Part shown: positions 1 to 13,900 of the stretch, one piece after another
How positions within the stretch are numbered: position 1 is the stretch's first letter
How the letters are laid out: every line of letters starts with the position of its first letter
Assembly (NCBI GenBank): GCA_037954325.1
Contig: JBBMNZ010000015.1
Location: forward strand, 2,790,001 to 2,854,000
From: Fistularia commersonii
Taxonomy: Eukaryota > Chordata > Actinopteri > Syngnathiformes > Fistulariidae
DNA: 64,000 nucleotides
Direction: 5' to 3'
Program-made: the position numbers and the translations under genes
Notes under the pieces: model-generated
The model's database searches: none
What the model was told of the DNA's origin: nothing
The model's input: only the letters and a program-made list of their open reading frames with translations

Positions 1-635
1 CATTTGTTGTCAGGGTGTAAAAAGACTCATCTTGTCGCGTGGGCGCTTGATAGCAAAAGCACATTTGTCATGGTTGCTCCTTCTCGCTTGCTCCACCGGG
101 ACAAATCGGCTTGCTTTGCTGCTCACAGGCCGACATTTATTCTTCCTTTCCTCCTGAAAAAGTACCTGTGCTGCTCTCATTCCCCACTTAAGTCATTTTA
201 AAGGAGGGATCAGATTCAGTAAATTTTGACTCAAAACTAAAGTTTATGATTTAAAAGAAACATGAAACCGGTATGTAAAATTGGGTATCAGTACATTCAA
301 ATATTAATTTTTTTGCTATATTTGAATACTAAATAACCCTGCCACTAAGTGAGAAGCCTCATTCCCTGGTGTATTAACAATCAATAAAAACCTGATCATG
401 ACAAACTACTCATCGTAGTACACCAGTTGCATTCCTTCCCTTTTTTGGCTTGTAAATAATCTCCCAGTCTACGACATAGTCTGCACTTACCAATAATAAA
501 AATAACAACATTTAATAAAGACTTATGGTCAGAAGCCAGAATTGCATCTGCAGATCCAGATAGCTAGACAAAACAAAAAAAAAAAAACATGGAGACACTT
601 TTATTCATACATTTAGAGTAAAATGTAGAGTAAAA

Positions 636-681
<46 letters not shown>

Positions 682-2830
682 TTTTCATTATTATTATTCT
701 TTAAATGTTTTTATTTTTTTGTGAGAGAAGTCTACATGTAAAGTGTTTGTTGGAAAAATGTACATGTATTAGATGCATATAAGCAAGACTGCTGGAGCTT
801 AAGAGGCCTTGGATCTAGACTGTTTCCTGTTATATTTTAGCATATTCACTGAGCTCACCGCTCTTGTCCAGTGTGAAGAATTGCAGTTAGAGTAAACAAA
901 AGGGACACTTTACTTTTATCAAATGGTTGCAGAACATTGTTTGGGAAACTGTCAGTATACAAGCTACATAACTCGGGCAACAGCACAACAGAAATATGCG
1001 ATGCAAGCAATTGTGATGAGATATTCTGACTGACAAGACTTTGGTGCGTGTGACGCATGCTTAGAGGTTTAATGTTTGTCGTTGTATTTCAATGTTCTAC
1101 CCTGGTTTTCATTAAACAGGGAATCTGTACCCTTTGGGAGATCCTCTGCCTTTCAAATTAGTGGGTTCTGTGACCACAGGAGCTGTCATGTCTCCCAGGA
1201 TCTCCCGAAGCTAATTGGTCCCGGCTGAGCGTCCAGACTTCGAGTATTTTATGCACCTGGATGAATCGGGGACTTTGAAGTGTGGGGAGCCTGACAGACA
1301 TGAGAGGGAGAGATGGGTTGCCCCGCCAGAGTCAGACCAACACGCAGAGCCCGACGGGAAAAGTCCTGAGAGGGAAGGAGCATTTCCAAACAAGCGGCAG
1401 AATGACATGGAAGAAGTCGGAGCAGTCAGAGGGAACAGCTGGCTTGGGGACCCTGCAGGTCATGGAGAGGTACATGAAGGTGACCGCGTTGTGGGGACAC
1501 TGGGAATTCAACAATTCCTTTAGATGAAGCACATATCAAGTTTATGAAATTCCTAATTTTACTATTATTCAGACATGTCTCCAGAAGCCTTTCAAAAGCA
1601 TGTATAACCTGGGAGTTGGACACATGCGTGCTCCGTCGATGTATCAGTGCTGATATATTTTGTACTTAATTTCAATACCGTAACCCGATAATAAACGTGG
1701 AATTTGCAAACGGAAAACATCGGGTGTAAGACAAAATACACCTCTCAATGAGCAAATGTTTAATAAAAATAAAATGTAAGCTGTTAAAAAAATAAATTAT
1801 GAAAATTAAAATAATGAAGCAAATAAATCAATAAATAAATATATGTTTTCTTATCTGTTGACAGCTGTTTTTATTGAGGGCTGGATCAGTAATACCTCTA
1901 ACAGCAGTTTATGGAATTATCCACAATATCGTTAAAGGGGAGTTCAGTTGCAATTGATAGAAGACAATCTTTTAATCATCTCCTCTCAGGCATGAAGCTG
2001 GAGTTTACCTGATAAGATTAGTTTTCGAGAGCATGAGCTCTCTATCGCGGAGAACCGCTCAATTATCTGCGGCGCTGTCGTCAGATATTACTGACATCTG
2101 CACAGAAAAATTAGGTTAAACAACCAAATAAATGAAGATGAGCATGAAGCACCCCTCCCCATCCCATCTCTCTTCCCCGGTGCACTTTGTGAGCAGTCGC
2201 TCACCTCATCGCCTCCTCCTCTGCACCTCCCTTTACCTCTCACTTACCTTGTTTGCCTCCCCTTTACCTCCCTGCTGCCTCTCCATTATCTACCATTTAC
2301 TGTCCCTTTGTCTCCCCATTGCGTTCTTCACCCCGGCCTAACCAGCCAGCATCGCCGTTATTGGATAATTTGGCTTTCGCCTACGTGTCTGTCAGCTAAT
2401 TAAATGTGTTGTACACTGTCTGGAGAATGTCACAATTGATTTTTCCTTCTGAAAGGAAGTGGAGAGCCATTTAATTTGAGCAGGGGCCCACTTCACAAGC
2501 CCTCAAAACACACACACACAAACACACACACCCTAACTCCCATACACATTCCATCTCTAAAGAGTATCTATTTCTTTATTCCGACCCTTTGCTTTGCCAC
2601 GTCAAACACTGACCGCAGACCACCGTCATGTTTTGCCACCTTCAGGTGTACATGAATGTGAAGGAATCTCACAAGCATCTCTGAAACAGTAATCTGAACC
2701 ATTTCCCTCAATATTATAAACAACGTCATTATCTGACATCCATCTTACATTTTGCATTGAAAGGCAAGGAGTGCGTATTTACAGGATTGATTTTAATGTG
2801 CCGCCTACCGTATGTTGCCAAGCTGCAGTG
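1..2830. other. No gene recognised
   Basis: AT-rich sequence with the (AT)n run. The GC-richer stretch 1195-1530 holds overlapping open frames of 102 and 81 codons on the + strand and shorter ones on the - strand. None resembles a known protein. A pyrimidine-rich stretch lies at 2150-2340. Confidence 0.5.
639..677. repeat. (AT)n microsatellite
   Basis: Uninterrupted AT dinucleotide run. Confidence 0.95.
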
Positions 2831-2831
2831 T

Positions 2832-2960
2832 GAAGATTCAAGGATTCAAGACTTTTATTGTCAATACACAGAGTGCAATGAAATTTGGAGACAGCAGCTC
2901 TCGGGTTCAGTGTAATCAAAACAGACGCAAGCCAACGTTAAAAGGCAGGACACAACACAA
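2832..2960 (-). mobile_element. LINE/SINE 3' end
   Basis: The segment GATTCAAGGATTCAAGACTT then TTATTGTCAATACACAGAG is the antisense 3' end of a retroelement whose tail reads CAATAAAAGTCTTGAATCC. A related tail occurs at 5958-5985. Confidence 0.5.
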
Positions 2961-3429
2961 CAATACAACAATAGCAGCATCTCTGGGTTAGAGATATGTG
3001 GCGCAAAAGGAAGAACAGACGAACAATGAAAAAGGGCCGAAGCAAAATGTGTCCATTCCGTTGTCACGTTTCTATCAGGATGTGAATGCTGATAAACAGA
3101 GCCAGCCCAAAGTGATGCCCTAGGTGGGAGTTTGTATACGGCCATCTTACACTTGCAAAAAAATTAAATCCCATTGTCCTTTCCATTGTATTTAACACAT
3201 GTTTTCAATTTACATGCTTTACAAACAATAAAAAAATCTGAAATATAATAGAGATACTCTTACCACAAACAAAATCCTGTCATTATGTGCATACATAATA
3301 ATCATAATAGTCATTTTTACAGTTTTACATTTTACATTTTACATTTTACAATTTTCTTCTAATTTCACAACCCGAGCCCTCCATGCCATTTAACATCAGA
3401 AAACCTAGTCTTGCTGAAGTCAGAGGTCT

Positions 3430-4175
3430 TCAGAACGGCATGAACCAGTGCCTTGGCAGGGCTGAGTTCCATACAAAGTGTGCAAACACTGACCAAAACT
3501 CATGAAGAGGCGTTGGAGACTTATCAGGGTTTATGGCGGAGGGGCAAGGTGGCAGAGGGCAAAGGGCGTTTGTATACCGAAGGTGGAGAATACGAGGGAT
3601 CATCTCCCTGCTCAGCTTGGAAGGCAACGTTTTTTTCAAGCTCCTTTCCAACTCGCACACCAAGTACCGGTAGCTCCTGAGGAATTTGTCCATCGACACT
3701 GCAGAGGAGTGGGGATCCAGGCATGTCAAGCTGTATTAAGCACACAAGAGAGGTCACCCAGTTGATAAGTGAGGCAAGGGAGAACTGGGGAGACCTGGCG
3801 ATTTTGGGGTTGGACCTCGCCAATGCTTATGAATTGATTTTGCACAAGTTGGTCAGAACAACCTCAATGGCACACCAATTCCCAGAGAAGGTTATACAGC
3901 TTAGCAAGCTTATCCAGAACTTCCATGGTAGCTTCAGTTTAAGATTAACATCTGAGAACATAACATCCACATGGAATTGGCTGGAAAAAAGCATCATCAC
4001 TGGTTGAACTACATCAATAGGGCTGTTTGCCCAAGCAACCAGCATGATTGTCATATCAGCAGAGCTGAAGTCCCCTGTCGAGGTCTGACCTACGTCTTCC
4101 TCCAATTCGAGCCTCCATGGACAATCTGATGGTTACATTAACGTCAGTAACAGAATACCATTGGCTCCTTCAAGG
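3430..4175 (+). mobile_element. LINE reverse-transcriptase remnant
   Basis: The frame at 3723-4007 reads GDLAILGLDLANAYELILHK and LRLTSENITSTWNWLEKSII, the palm region (LDLANAY) of a non-LTR reverse transcriptase of the type with LDLANAYGSIPHKLV. The flanking part continues in other frames (ISAELKSP at about 4060). It is decayed and nonfunctional. Confidence 0.7.
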
Positions 4176-5692
4176 TCTCATGGTTAGTAGATCGGCTTAA
4201 GAAATATTGAAATATGTCAATTTTTTTCTCCAATAAACACCAGGATAATAATTCCGTAATCACACCTAAGCAGCCAAAATGTCACATTGAACATCAAGAG
4301 AAAGTCAAAGAACGAGAGCCAGAGACCAGAGCCAGACCACCGATTGGATACAAGACATTTACATATCCTGACTATTCAAATTATCCTGGTAATTTCACTC
4401 ATATGAAGTCCTGAAATCACACTATTGAAACAGGTAAGAAAAATAAAACCAGATGATACACAGTGAGATGCAGATTCATTTAGGCCTCAAATGGTGAAAG
4501 CATAAAAAATTGATATAGTGTGACATCTGTATGATTAGGATCCGCAGATTATTTATTCTTCATCATCCTCTTCTCGCTCCAGCTCTTAGTTTATTTTAGC
4601 GCTGTTTTATGCATGTGTTGCTTGAGTGTGTAAACACTGCATGCAACTGTGTTGAGTGCACGCGTGACACATGGCTCTGCGTGTCAACGACCATTAAAAT
4701 AATATTTAGGGTTGTGGTTAAAAGGGTCTTGTTAATGGTCAGAAGACGCCGCAGGGATGAGGCACAATTCATTTCAAATTGCTTCAATTCAGCGTGAGAG
4801 AGTGCACAAAATAGAGAGAGCAAGGGATCTCAGCCGAAGTCTCACTCACGCCGTAAAACACAGAGTTGCATTTCATTGAGATTTACAGCAAAACGGAGCC
4901 GTGGTGTTTGGCAGCTCCTAATGGTGCCGTGGTCAAAACGCAGGATATCACATGAAGAAATTATTATAGATTGCTACGACACAAAAGAAGATTCAGTGGA
5001 TGGTTAATGAACCAGATGTTTTCTCAGCTCGGACGGCGAGTGTTTCACAAGCTGAGCTGAATAAAAACCAAGGGATAAAAGTAAAGCCCACCCCCTGATA
5101 CACACAAACACAAAGTTATTTTGCAACCTCAGAGCTTTGAGTTGCTGCTTAGCACTTCCACATCAAGTTTTTTTAAGCTCTTCCCCAACACAAACTTCCT
5201 GGGGGACATTTCCCCACCCTAGACTCCAAACCAATGTTGATGTTTTTTGTAATACATGATCCATCTGGTTGTATGTGTGAGCAATAAAACTTTGAATGAT
5301 CCACCTCAATCCTGTCACCCATGTGAAATGCATCCTATGGTTATGTCGAGTCCGATTTTTGTTTATCTAGTACCAAATCTCAACAGCATTGTCTCATGGC
5401 ACTTTCCGTGTCGCAGGTTTGGACCACACTCGTCAAAATGATTTACATAAACCTGATAATCCCCGATGAGCAAGTACTTGGTGAGGAAAAACTGCTGTTG
5501 GACGGATTTAAGCGTGATGCAGGTGGCCTTCTGTCTCGACAGATTGTGTTAGAAAGAAAAAGAGAGTGAAAGCTAAGGACATGGAGATAAAAACCAAAAG
5601 TGTGATGGAGACGGAGGGAGGAAGGAGGGTTGGGAGGGACGGGGACAATGATGTATTACTGACAATAAAAGTAGTGGTAAGTGATACTGTAA

Positions 5693-6197
5693 TACAGACT
5701 TGGGCATTTTATGGCCTGGGGGCCACATATGGCCCTTTGTCAATCCCTGTCATGTCTGGCTGGGATCAATCAGAACATGAATGACAAAACATTCTTGTTG
5801 AAATCTTCTCGTATAAATATCCTACTGCACTGTTCATATTCATATCTATAATCATATTTATAATAATGTTTACACTCTTCCTATCAGCACATATCCAAAT
5901 GCATTGCACACAACAAAGCAGGAATTTCACTGTACATGTTTCAACATTGTACATGTGGCAATAAACGCTTTGAATCTTGAATCTTATGCTAACGGAGGTG
6001 TCGTTTGTTGGGGACAAAGGAGCGACTTTTTCAACAAGATTTTGGATGACTGAGAACCTCCACAGACAATGACAAAAACATGCATTCCGTTCATGTTACA
6101 CAAGTGTGTTACTTTTCTGTTATCATTGGTTCGGCCCTCCAAAGAAATTCAGCTTTCACATAAGGCCCCTTGTAATAATTATTTGCCCACCTGTGCG
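5693..6197. mobile_element. hAT-like nonautonomous element
   Basis: The left end reads CTTGGGCATTTTATGGCCTG then GGGGCCACATATGGCCC. The right end reads CGGCCCTCCAAAGAAATTCA then TTTGCCCACCTGT. These are imperfect inverted ends of the 'tggcccgcgggcc' hAT type common in fish. A second repeat (about 5825-5990), ending CAATAAACGCTTTGAATCTTG, appears nested inside it. Confidence 0.55.
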
Positions 6198-6199
6198 TT

Positions 6200-6390
6200 T
6201 ATAGCTTCCATATTCATAGTTTGTAGTTACAATTAACAGTTAAGACAATTCATATTTCATTGTATTTCTTATTCTTCCTCCTTTCTACTATTATCTATTA
6301 CTGTTATGTTTTTTACTTGAAACTCTGGCACAACAATTTCCTTCGGGATTAATAAAGTTGTTCTCATCTCATCTCATCTCATCTCATAAG
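6200..6390 (+). mobile_element. LINE 3' end with (ATCTC)n tail
   Basis: It ends AATTTCCTTCGGGATTAATA then AAGTTGTTCTCATCTCATCTC. This is the conserved 3' end of a fish LINE, with a pentamer tail at 6363-6389. The antisense fragment ending at 19.73 kb has a comparable 3' end with a different pentamer tail. Confidence 0.55.
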
Positions 6391-6393
6391 AAA

Positions 6394-6550
6394 AGAAACA
6401 ATGGTGGTCATCAGGCAGGACCGCTGCATCAGATCAAGCCATGCCAGCTGGAAAACCCACAAAATGAGAGAGCCCGGGGACTCGGTGGAACTCATGAGGT
6501 TGCTGTCCCGCATTCCTGATGCCGAATGGTTACTTTGCCAGTTCACCCAT
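6394..6550 (+). repeat. Unnamed dispersed repeat, copy A
   Basis: Shares AACAATGGTGG, AGGACCGC, AGATCA, AAATGAGAGAG, CCGGGGACTCGG and ATGAGGTTGCT-type words, in the same order and spacing, with segments at 15.6 and 61.8 kb. It has no coding capacity that I can support. Confidence 0.6.
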
Positions 6551-7228
6551 GACCTTTGGCAGAAACTACTTGATCTGCTTTGACACTATCAGTTTTCAGA
6601 TCAACTTAAAATCATACAGATCTCTCTCTCTCTCACACACACACCACGAACTCTGCTTCCTCTTTGATGGGCAAATTCCAAATAGGTTTGATCACGGTTT
6701 ATCCTTCCTGGTCCGACTTGCTTCAAGCATGCATTCAAGAAAACCCCCCATTCTTTCATTACTTCCCGTCAAACCACATCCTAGGATGAAGGAATGCAGT
6801 CAACTCCAGGTTTGACCAACACCTGAACATAGGTCTCACCTTGCATTTCCTGGCCAGATACACCGTGTCTTTGCAAATATCTTGAAAATGAACACAGCCT
6901 TTTCATGTCATACCTCGAACAAACATAACTGTCCTTGTTTTGCTAATATCCCTTCCTTCGTATTTATGTGTGTTTACTGCGCCCGAAAAAAACATCCACA
7001 ACTTTTGTGTACAGATTATCGCCTGTTGGAATGCATCACTATCATATTAACTTCCCTAATCCCAATCTCAAAGATCTTTGCCCAAACTTAACCAGCCTTA
7101 TGAAGTTTGATCTTAACCCTAAACCGCACGTTTGACCTATGAGGACTCTGGATTTTTGCGACACATTTTCACTCTTGACTTCTTTGAAAAGAGAATTCCT
7201 TGACATGGGAAATCATATATAAATATAT

Positions 7229-7562
7229 AAATATTTATCCATCCATCTTCTACTTATCCTGCACTCAGGGTCAGGAGGGGATCCAGCTGTCATCGGGCAA
7301 GAGGCGGGGTACACCCTGGACTGGTCGCCAGTCAGTCACGGGGCCACATGTATGGACAAACAACCATTCACTCACTTAAGCATTCGAGGTAATTTTTCCC
7401 AGTTTTTTCCAATTAACCTCCATGTTTTTGGACTGTGGGAGGAAACCTGAGAACCCGGAGGAAACCCACGCAGACACGGGTGGAACATGCAAATTCTACA
7501 CTGAAAGCTCCCCTGGTTGGAATTGAACCAGGGTCCCTCGTGCTGTGAGGCCGGAGCGCTAT
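7229..7562 (+). repeat. Common fish dispersed repeat, full copy
   Basis: It runs from TCCATCCATCTTCTACTTAT through CAGCTGTCATCGGGCAAGAG, TGGACTGGTCGCCAGTCAGT and TTTTTGGACTGTGGGAGGAA to TTGAACCAGGGTCCCTCGTG. It has no coding capacity. At least eight other full or partial copies lie in the window. Confidence 0.8.
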
Positions 7563-7565
7563 ATA

Positions 7566-8182
7566 CACATATACATATATATGTAAATTACACCACTGCT
7601 AGCATTAAAATGAGTTTACTAAATTTGATCACTAATGCTTTTCTAATAGCCTCACAGTACTCTTGTACCCATAAAATCCTGAGATTTGTCAGACAACTTT
7701 TAGTTCTGTACTTTTACTGTAACCCGTGGATTGCTGCCAGAAATGTGTTTTGAAATTCTACTTAAAAAAAAAACAAAACTTGAATACTGAGTTTGCACTT
7801 GTGCAATATATTCTATATGTATCTTCTGTGCAATAAAGCTACTCTGTTAATGGTTGACTGCCATGGAGGCCGGCGTGGAATTCCTTCACATTCTTCAGTT
7901 GTCGCTCAATTTCTCACTCACACACAAACACATGCTTTACAATTGTCAGTGAAAGCTGCCGTACCAGTTGGACAGTCACTCAACAATGAGCCAAAGCCTG
8001 GCAAAGACACGCCCACCTCAGTCTTTTTGCAACATCTCATGTCATCATGACCTGAACACACCACGAGACACACCAGGAGGAGAGACAGTGAAGGAGCAAC
8101 TCTCACTGAGGCGTGTGGAGACGAGAAGCCCCTTCATCAGGTACCGATGACAGCCAACACTGTGATCCACTTTGTTAAACCA

Positions 8183-8225
<43 letters not shown>

Positions 8226-10800
8226 CACAAGGCAAACGTATTCACTCTTTCCAAATCATTATAGACCAGTCTTTCTTTTTCCTCTGTCCTTTCTTTAAGT
8301 TGATGTTGAGACAATATGAATTATAACCAACCAATTTTTGAAACTATATATATTACGGGAATTGATCAAAGTTTGTACCATAAATACCATCAAGGAATGT
8401 CCACCTTGGCGGTTGAGGAATTTAAATCCTGTCAAACAGGCCCTGCACTCTCTGCGACTAACATCATTGGAAATATATGTAATTTGTAGCAGCAAATTAC
8501 AGTACATCACACACCGAGAGCTGAGGCATTTGTTTTAACAGCTTGACTCACTAGATTTCTACTGGTACATAAGGTTTTACATGTTTCAGGAGGAAATTCT
8601 GATTAACACATTATAAAAAGTTGCCTTTGCCATTTTTTATCAATATTTTGAAAGCGGACAAACCGGGTTAAATAAATTGCGGATGTTGACTCATACTTTC
8701 ATTTGCTCCAACTGAAGGCTGAATGAGAATTACAGTCAGGCAGGAAAAAACAAAACAAAAACAAAAAATACCAAAAAGGCACGCAATGGTAAATTGTACT
8801 GTAACTGTGTGCTGTTGCTTCTATTTATCTTCCTCTTAAGACATAATCTACAAGCACTGATATGAGTAAATGTAACCGATTGATAATTGTAAAATGTTGA
8901 ACTTGAGAGAGAGAAATGGGCCCAAAATGAAAAAGATGAATATATGGGGAAAAACTTGAAAAACCTCGGAAATAAGATTTCCATTAGGAAACTATTTTAC
9001 AACAATGCTGGATCAAAGAACTGGAAGTGAAACTGGAAAGATGAAGGCCAGGAGGAGAAGGGAGAGGAAACAGAGAGAGAGAGGGATCATGTCAAGCTTA
9101 AAGAAATAATTGCAAAAGCAGACAGCGAATTGCGGTCAAAGTCTCTGCTGCTGCTGCTTAAAACATCGCCGTCCCTACATGTTTGTCCTGTAGTTTCACA
9201 CCAATTTGCACCTTTTGGAACTGATAAATCTGTGTCAAGTGACCTTTGTGTCCCCCCTGATTGAGGCAGGGCAACAACTGTTGATGGCCTGTTGTCAAAA
9301 CTGCCAGAACTCCATCTTTGACTGGTGATTAGCAACACTTTACACCTCCTGGAAGCTTTTTGTTTTTGTAGCTGATCTCTGTGACATCCGCTCTGCAGGA
9401 TTCAGCCCTGATTCGGAGGGCGTTCAAGACTGATGCAGACTTTTCTTTATTAAAATTGGATCCATTATTGATGTATTTTTTTAGTACCTGAGAGAAGAAA
9501 ATATCGAAAAGGTGAGCTCACCTATGTTTCCTGCGAGAGATGCTTTAGGGAGTTGAGGAATAGTGGTGGAGTTCAAACCTTCAGTTTATGGTGCATTAGG
9601 CCACTTCAAGATCAAATGCTGTGATTTTGTAAAATTTATTGTCTACTTTTTGGACTTTTTTATAATTTCAGTTGAAGTCCAATTTGTGATTACAAAGTGC
9701 CAATTTAGATCGGTCCCTGTAAGGAGATCAATAGCTAGAAGTGAATTTATAGTTAAAAATGTGCAGCTTTAGAAAGAAGATTTAGATTAATGTGTGGTTA
9801 TAGCAATTTTATTTTTCCATACATTTATTAACCTTACGCTTTTATAGCCAAAGAATGAATTCATCCTCAGATGAGTACACAGAAAACCAGGCCAAAGGTG
9901 TGAGATTCGTCCGAAGATAGAATTTTGTTTTCTTTTGTCTGCCATAATATATCTGCGCAGTGTATTGCCATTTTCACCAAGATGGCACAAAAAAAGCATA
10001 AGCAAAATCAAATATTGAGCCATAAATGTCTGAAACTGGGAGGCCCATTCCCTTTCAAAACGTTGAGTATATTGGTATAAAAAATGAAAATTAATTGCCA
10101 ATCTGTCATCTTTTCCACCAGCAAAAATTCTGGGACCCACTTAAGTTCTTATTTTTCCTCCTCTGCCATTTGTTGTTTCTGAGGCATAATAAGGAAACAG
10201 ATCAGACTATAATGAGCAATACGTTTGTTTTCACAGAGATGAAAAACTATTTGTATTTCTATACTGACTCCTTATGTCTATTAATTAGATACAGTATAAG
10301 AGTATAAAAATGCAATTAGAAAATTTTATTTAACACCTGATGTAGCCTCGCAGATTATAATCCATTATCAAAGCATTTTTTTTGCGAATTTATAAAAATA
10401 CCTTCATGTGGCTCTCAGATGCACTGTACCATCCATTTAAGTGTGTGTTTGTCAAAAACTGTAACACACCTGAACATACCTGATCAGTACTTGCTTGCTT
10501 TCTCTGGTTGGTGGGGCAAATTACAATTTATTACTATTATTATTTATTCACATATTTACAGGATTTTTGTTGTGTAGTAAAAATATATTTATTGTATTTC
10601 AGACTTTTTGTATTTCTTTGTAATTTGTTAAGCATGTACATTGGGGTGACATTTTATCTTACAAATTAAAGACATGGTAAAAAGGAATGATTTCTTTTGT
10701 AAGGGAGGAGGGCATCATATAAAATCTAATTTTAATACTCTTATACCACTTTCATGGATGAATCTGCTAACAGAGTTATGTTTGTGATCACTCACTTTCT
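7566..10800. other. No gene recognised
   Basis: Only the (TG)n run is identified. The 117-codon - strand frame at 9787-10140 could be repeat-derived but matches nothing I know. RING-finger exons for the downstream DTC gene were looked for here and not seen. Confidence 0.5.
8184..8222. repeat. (TG)n microsatellite
   Basis: Uninterrupted TG run of about 19 units. Confidence 0.95.
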
Positions 10801-10826
10801 CCGTGGTCTTCATGCTCCGTCACAGG

Positions 10827-10908
10827 ATGGGAAACGGTGAGAGCAGCGAGAAGATGCACTGTAACCGCTATCTGAACGGACAAGGCCCCCCATCACTTGA
10901 ACATCAAG
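10827..10908 (+). CDS. DTC-domain gene, first recognised exon
   Basis: Codes MGNGESSEKMHCNRYLNGQG and seven further residues ending EHQ. The donor used in this model, G|GTCCAT (10909), is weak. A stronger donor, G|GTGAGA, lies at 10837 in the same phase and would shorten the exon to MGN. If the longer form is right, GNGESS fits the N-myristoylation pattern (Gly2, Ser6). If CACAG at 10821-10825 is an acceptor, the exon starts at 10826. Confidence 0.5.
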
Positions 10909-13900
10909 GTCCATCTCCACATCACACTCATAAACACACACACACACACACACACACACTGGCGCTATATCACGGTCTATATATTGTTTCTGACTCACAT
11001 CTTTTCTCTATGTGCACAGTTAAAGACGGGACATTGGGAACACACAAACTGCCAACTGGCTGTCAACCAGAGGGCCGTATGACATGGGTGGTCCTGCACA
11101 AGGATCTACCAGGATTCCCCAATGACAACACCCTGCAAATTAATTATATCTTCAGTGATGGAATACAAACAGTAAGTGTGGGACAACAGCTCACTGTGTA
11201 TTTAAACACCCCATATCTCTTCACTTTATGTTTTATTTAATTCACAAAAAACTGTCAATTCACTATGAGGTCACAGAAGTATTTTTCTTCATTTTTTCCC
11301 CTGTTTTTTTCTCGTACAGTCCTCCCTAATATATTCAATTCTGCTAGATTCTGTTGTTTGCAAATGAGCCCCCCCCCCCCGATCTGAACCTGAGTGGTGT
11401 CTTATTATTGGACTGCTATGCTCGTCATGGATTGTCAATGGTAAACACCATGTTCAGGCATTAAGGTGTCCATATGTGGACTTGGCAGCAACACACCTCA
11501 GGCCTCAGTTCTTCAATTGACCTTGTGGTCGTGTCGTTGGACTTACGGCTACATGTCCCGGACACTCGGGTGAAGAGAGGGGTGGAGCTGTCAACTGATC
11601 ACCACCTGGTGGTGAGCAGGCGCCGATGGTGGGGGAGGATGCCTGTCAGACCTGGCAGACACAAACATAACGTGAGGGTCTGCTGGGAATGTGAAGCAGA
11701 GTCCCTTGTCAGAATGAGTTTCAACTCCCACCCCGGCAGAACTACAACCACATTCAGAGGGAGGCAGTGGACATTTAGTCCAAATGGGCCATGCTCTAAG
11801 TTTCCTTTGTGGAGGCGGCAGACTGGAGCTGCGGCCGTAAGGTGGTTGGCGCTTGCAAGGCCAGCAACCCTTAAACCTGCTGGTGGACTCCGGCGGTGAG
11901 GGATGCCATCAAACTGAAGAAGGAGTCCTATCGGGCCTTTCTGGCCTGTGGGGTTCCGGAGGCAGCTGCCAGGTACCGGTAGGGCAAGCGGCATGCAGCT
12001 TCGGTGGTTGCTGAGGCAAAAACTCGGGCGTGGGAGGAGTTCGGGGAGACCATGGAGAACGACTTGCGTTGGGCATCGAGGAGATTCTGGTCCACTATCT
12101 GGCAGCTCAAGAGGGGAAAGCAGTGCTCCGTCAACACTGTGCACAGTGGCACACTGCTGACCTCAACTACAGACATAAATCGGTGGCAGGAATACATCCA
12201 AGACCTCCTCAACCCCATTGAAATGCCTTCCAATGAGAAAGAAGAGCCAAGAGACTCTGGGGACACACCCATTTCCGGGGCTGAAGTTGGTGATGCAGAC
12301 ATAAAGCTCTTCAGTTGCAGGGCTCCCGGGTCAGATAAATGGATAAGGACCGCCCTGAGTTCCTCAAGGCTCTGGATGCTGTAGGGCTGTCCTGGCTGAC
12401 ATACGTCTGCCGTATTGGTTGATTGTCGGGGCCAGTCTGCTGGACTGGCAGACCGGGTTTGAGGTTATGGTTCAACTGCAGGGGGATCACACGCCTCAGC
12501 CTCCCTGGTAAGGTCTATTCAGTGGTGCTGAATAGAGGGATCTGAGGGAATATGGAGAAGAGGGTTCATCGCGTTGTTGAACCTCGGATCCAAGAGGAAC
12601 AGTGTGATTTTCATCCTAGGCGTGGAACCATGGACCAGCTATATACCTCCTACAGGGTCCTTAAGGGGGCATGGAAGTTCGCTCAGCCAGTCTACATGTG
12701 TTTTGTGGATCTGGAGAAGGCACTCCACCATGTCCAGCGAGGTTTCCTGTGGGGGGTAGGTCCGGGAGTATGGGGTACCAAACTCTGTCATACTAACTGT
12801 TCGGTCCCTGTTTGATCGGTATCGGAGCTTATTCCGCATTGCTGGTTGTCCGACTTTTTTCCAGCGAGAGATGGACTCCACCAGGGCTGCCTTTTGGCAC
12901 AGATTCTGTTCATAACTTTTATGGACAGAAATTTCTAGGTGTAGCCAAGGCATCGAGGGGATCCAGTTTGGCCGCGGGATCGATTCTCTGTTTTTTGCAG
13001 ATGATGTGGTTCTGTTAGCTTCATCAGGCCATAATCTCCAGTTCTCAATGGAATATTTCGCAGCTGAGTGTGAAGTGGTCGGGTTGACGATCAGCATCTC
13101 TATATCTGAGACCATGGTGCTCAACTGGAAACAGGTGGAATGCTCACTCTGGGTCGGGGAGGAAGTTTTGCTCCAAGTGGTGGAGTTCAAATATCTTGGA
13201 GTCTTGTTCACGAGAAAGGGAAGAATGGTGCGGGAGATTGACAGGTGGATGGGTGCGGCATCTGTAGTGATGCGGAATCTGTACCGGTCTGTCGTGGTGA
13301 AGAGGGAGCTGAGATAAAAGGTGGAGCTCTCAATTTACCCGTTGACCCACGTTCCTATCCTCACCTATGGTCACAAGCTGTGAGTAGTGACCAAAAGAAC
13401 GAGATTGCGGATACAAGTGGCCGAAATGTGTTTCCCTTGCAGGGTGGCCAGACTCTCCCTCAGAGATAGGGTCAAAAGTTCGGTCCTCTGTAAGGAGCTT
13501 GGAGTAGGCCCTTGCTCCTCCGCATAGAGAGGAGCCAGATGAGGTGGCTCGGGCATCTATTCAGGATGCGTCCTTGACACCTCCCACAGGAGTTGCTCTG
13601 GGCATGTCCCTCTGGGAGGAGACCACGGGGAAGACTCAGGATACGTTGGAGAGACTATGTCTTCAGGCTGGCCTGAGAACACCTCGGGGTCCCCCTAGAG
13701 GAGCTGGACCATGCGGTGGGAGAGAGGGAGGTCTGGGTCTCATTGCTGCAGCTGCTGTCCCCGCGACCCGACTCCGGATAAGCTGGGGAAGATGGAAGGA
13801 TGTGAGCAAATAAGAAAACACAGATATAGGCAGAAGATACCCACAATCTCTTATCCTCTTGGATGACATTTATGGTATTACAACCAAATACAAGTTCAGG

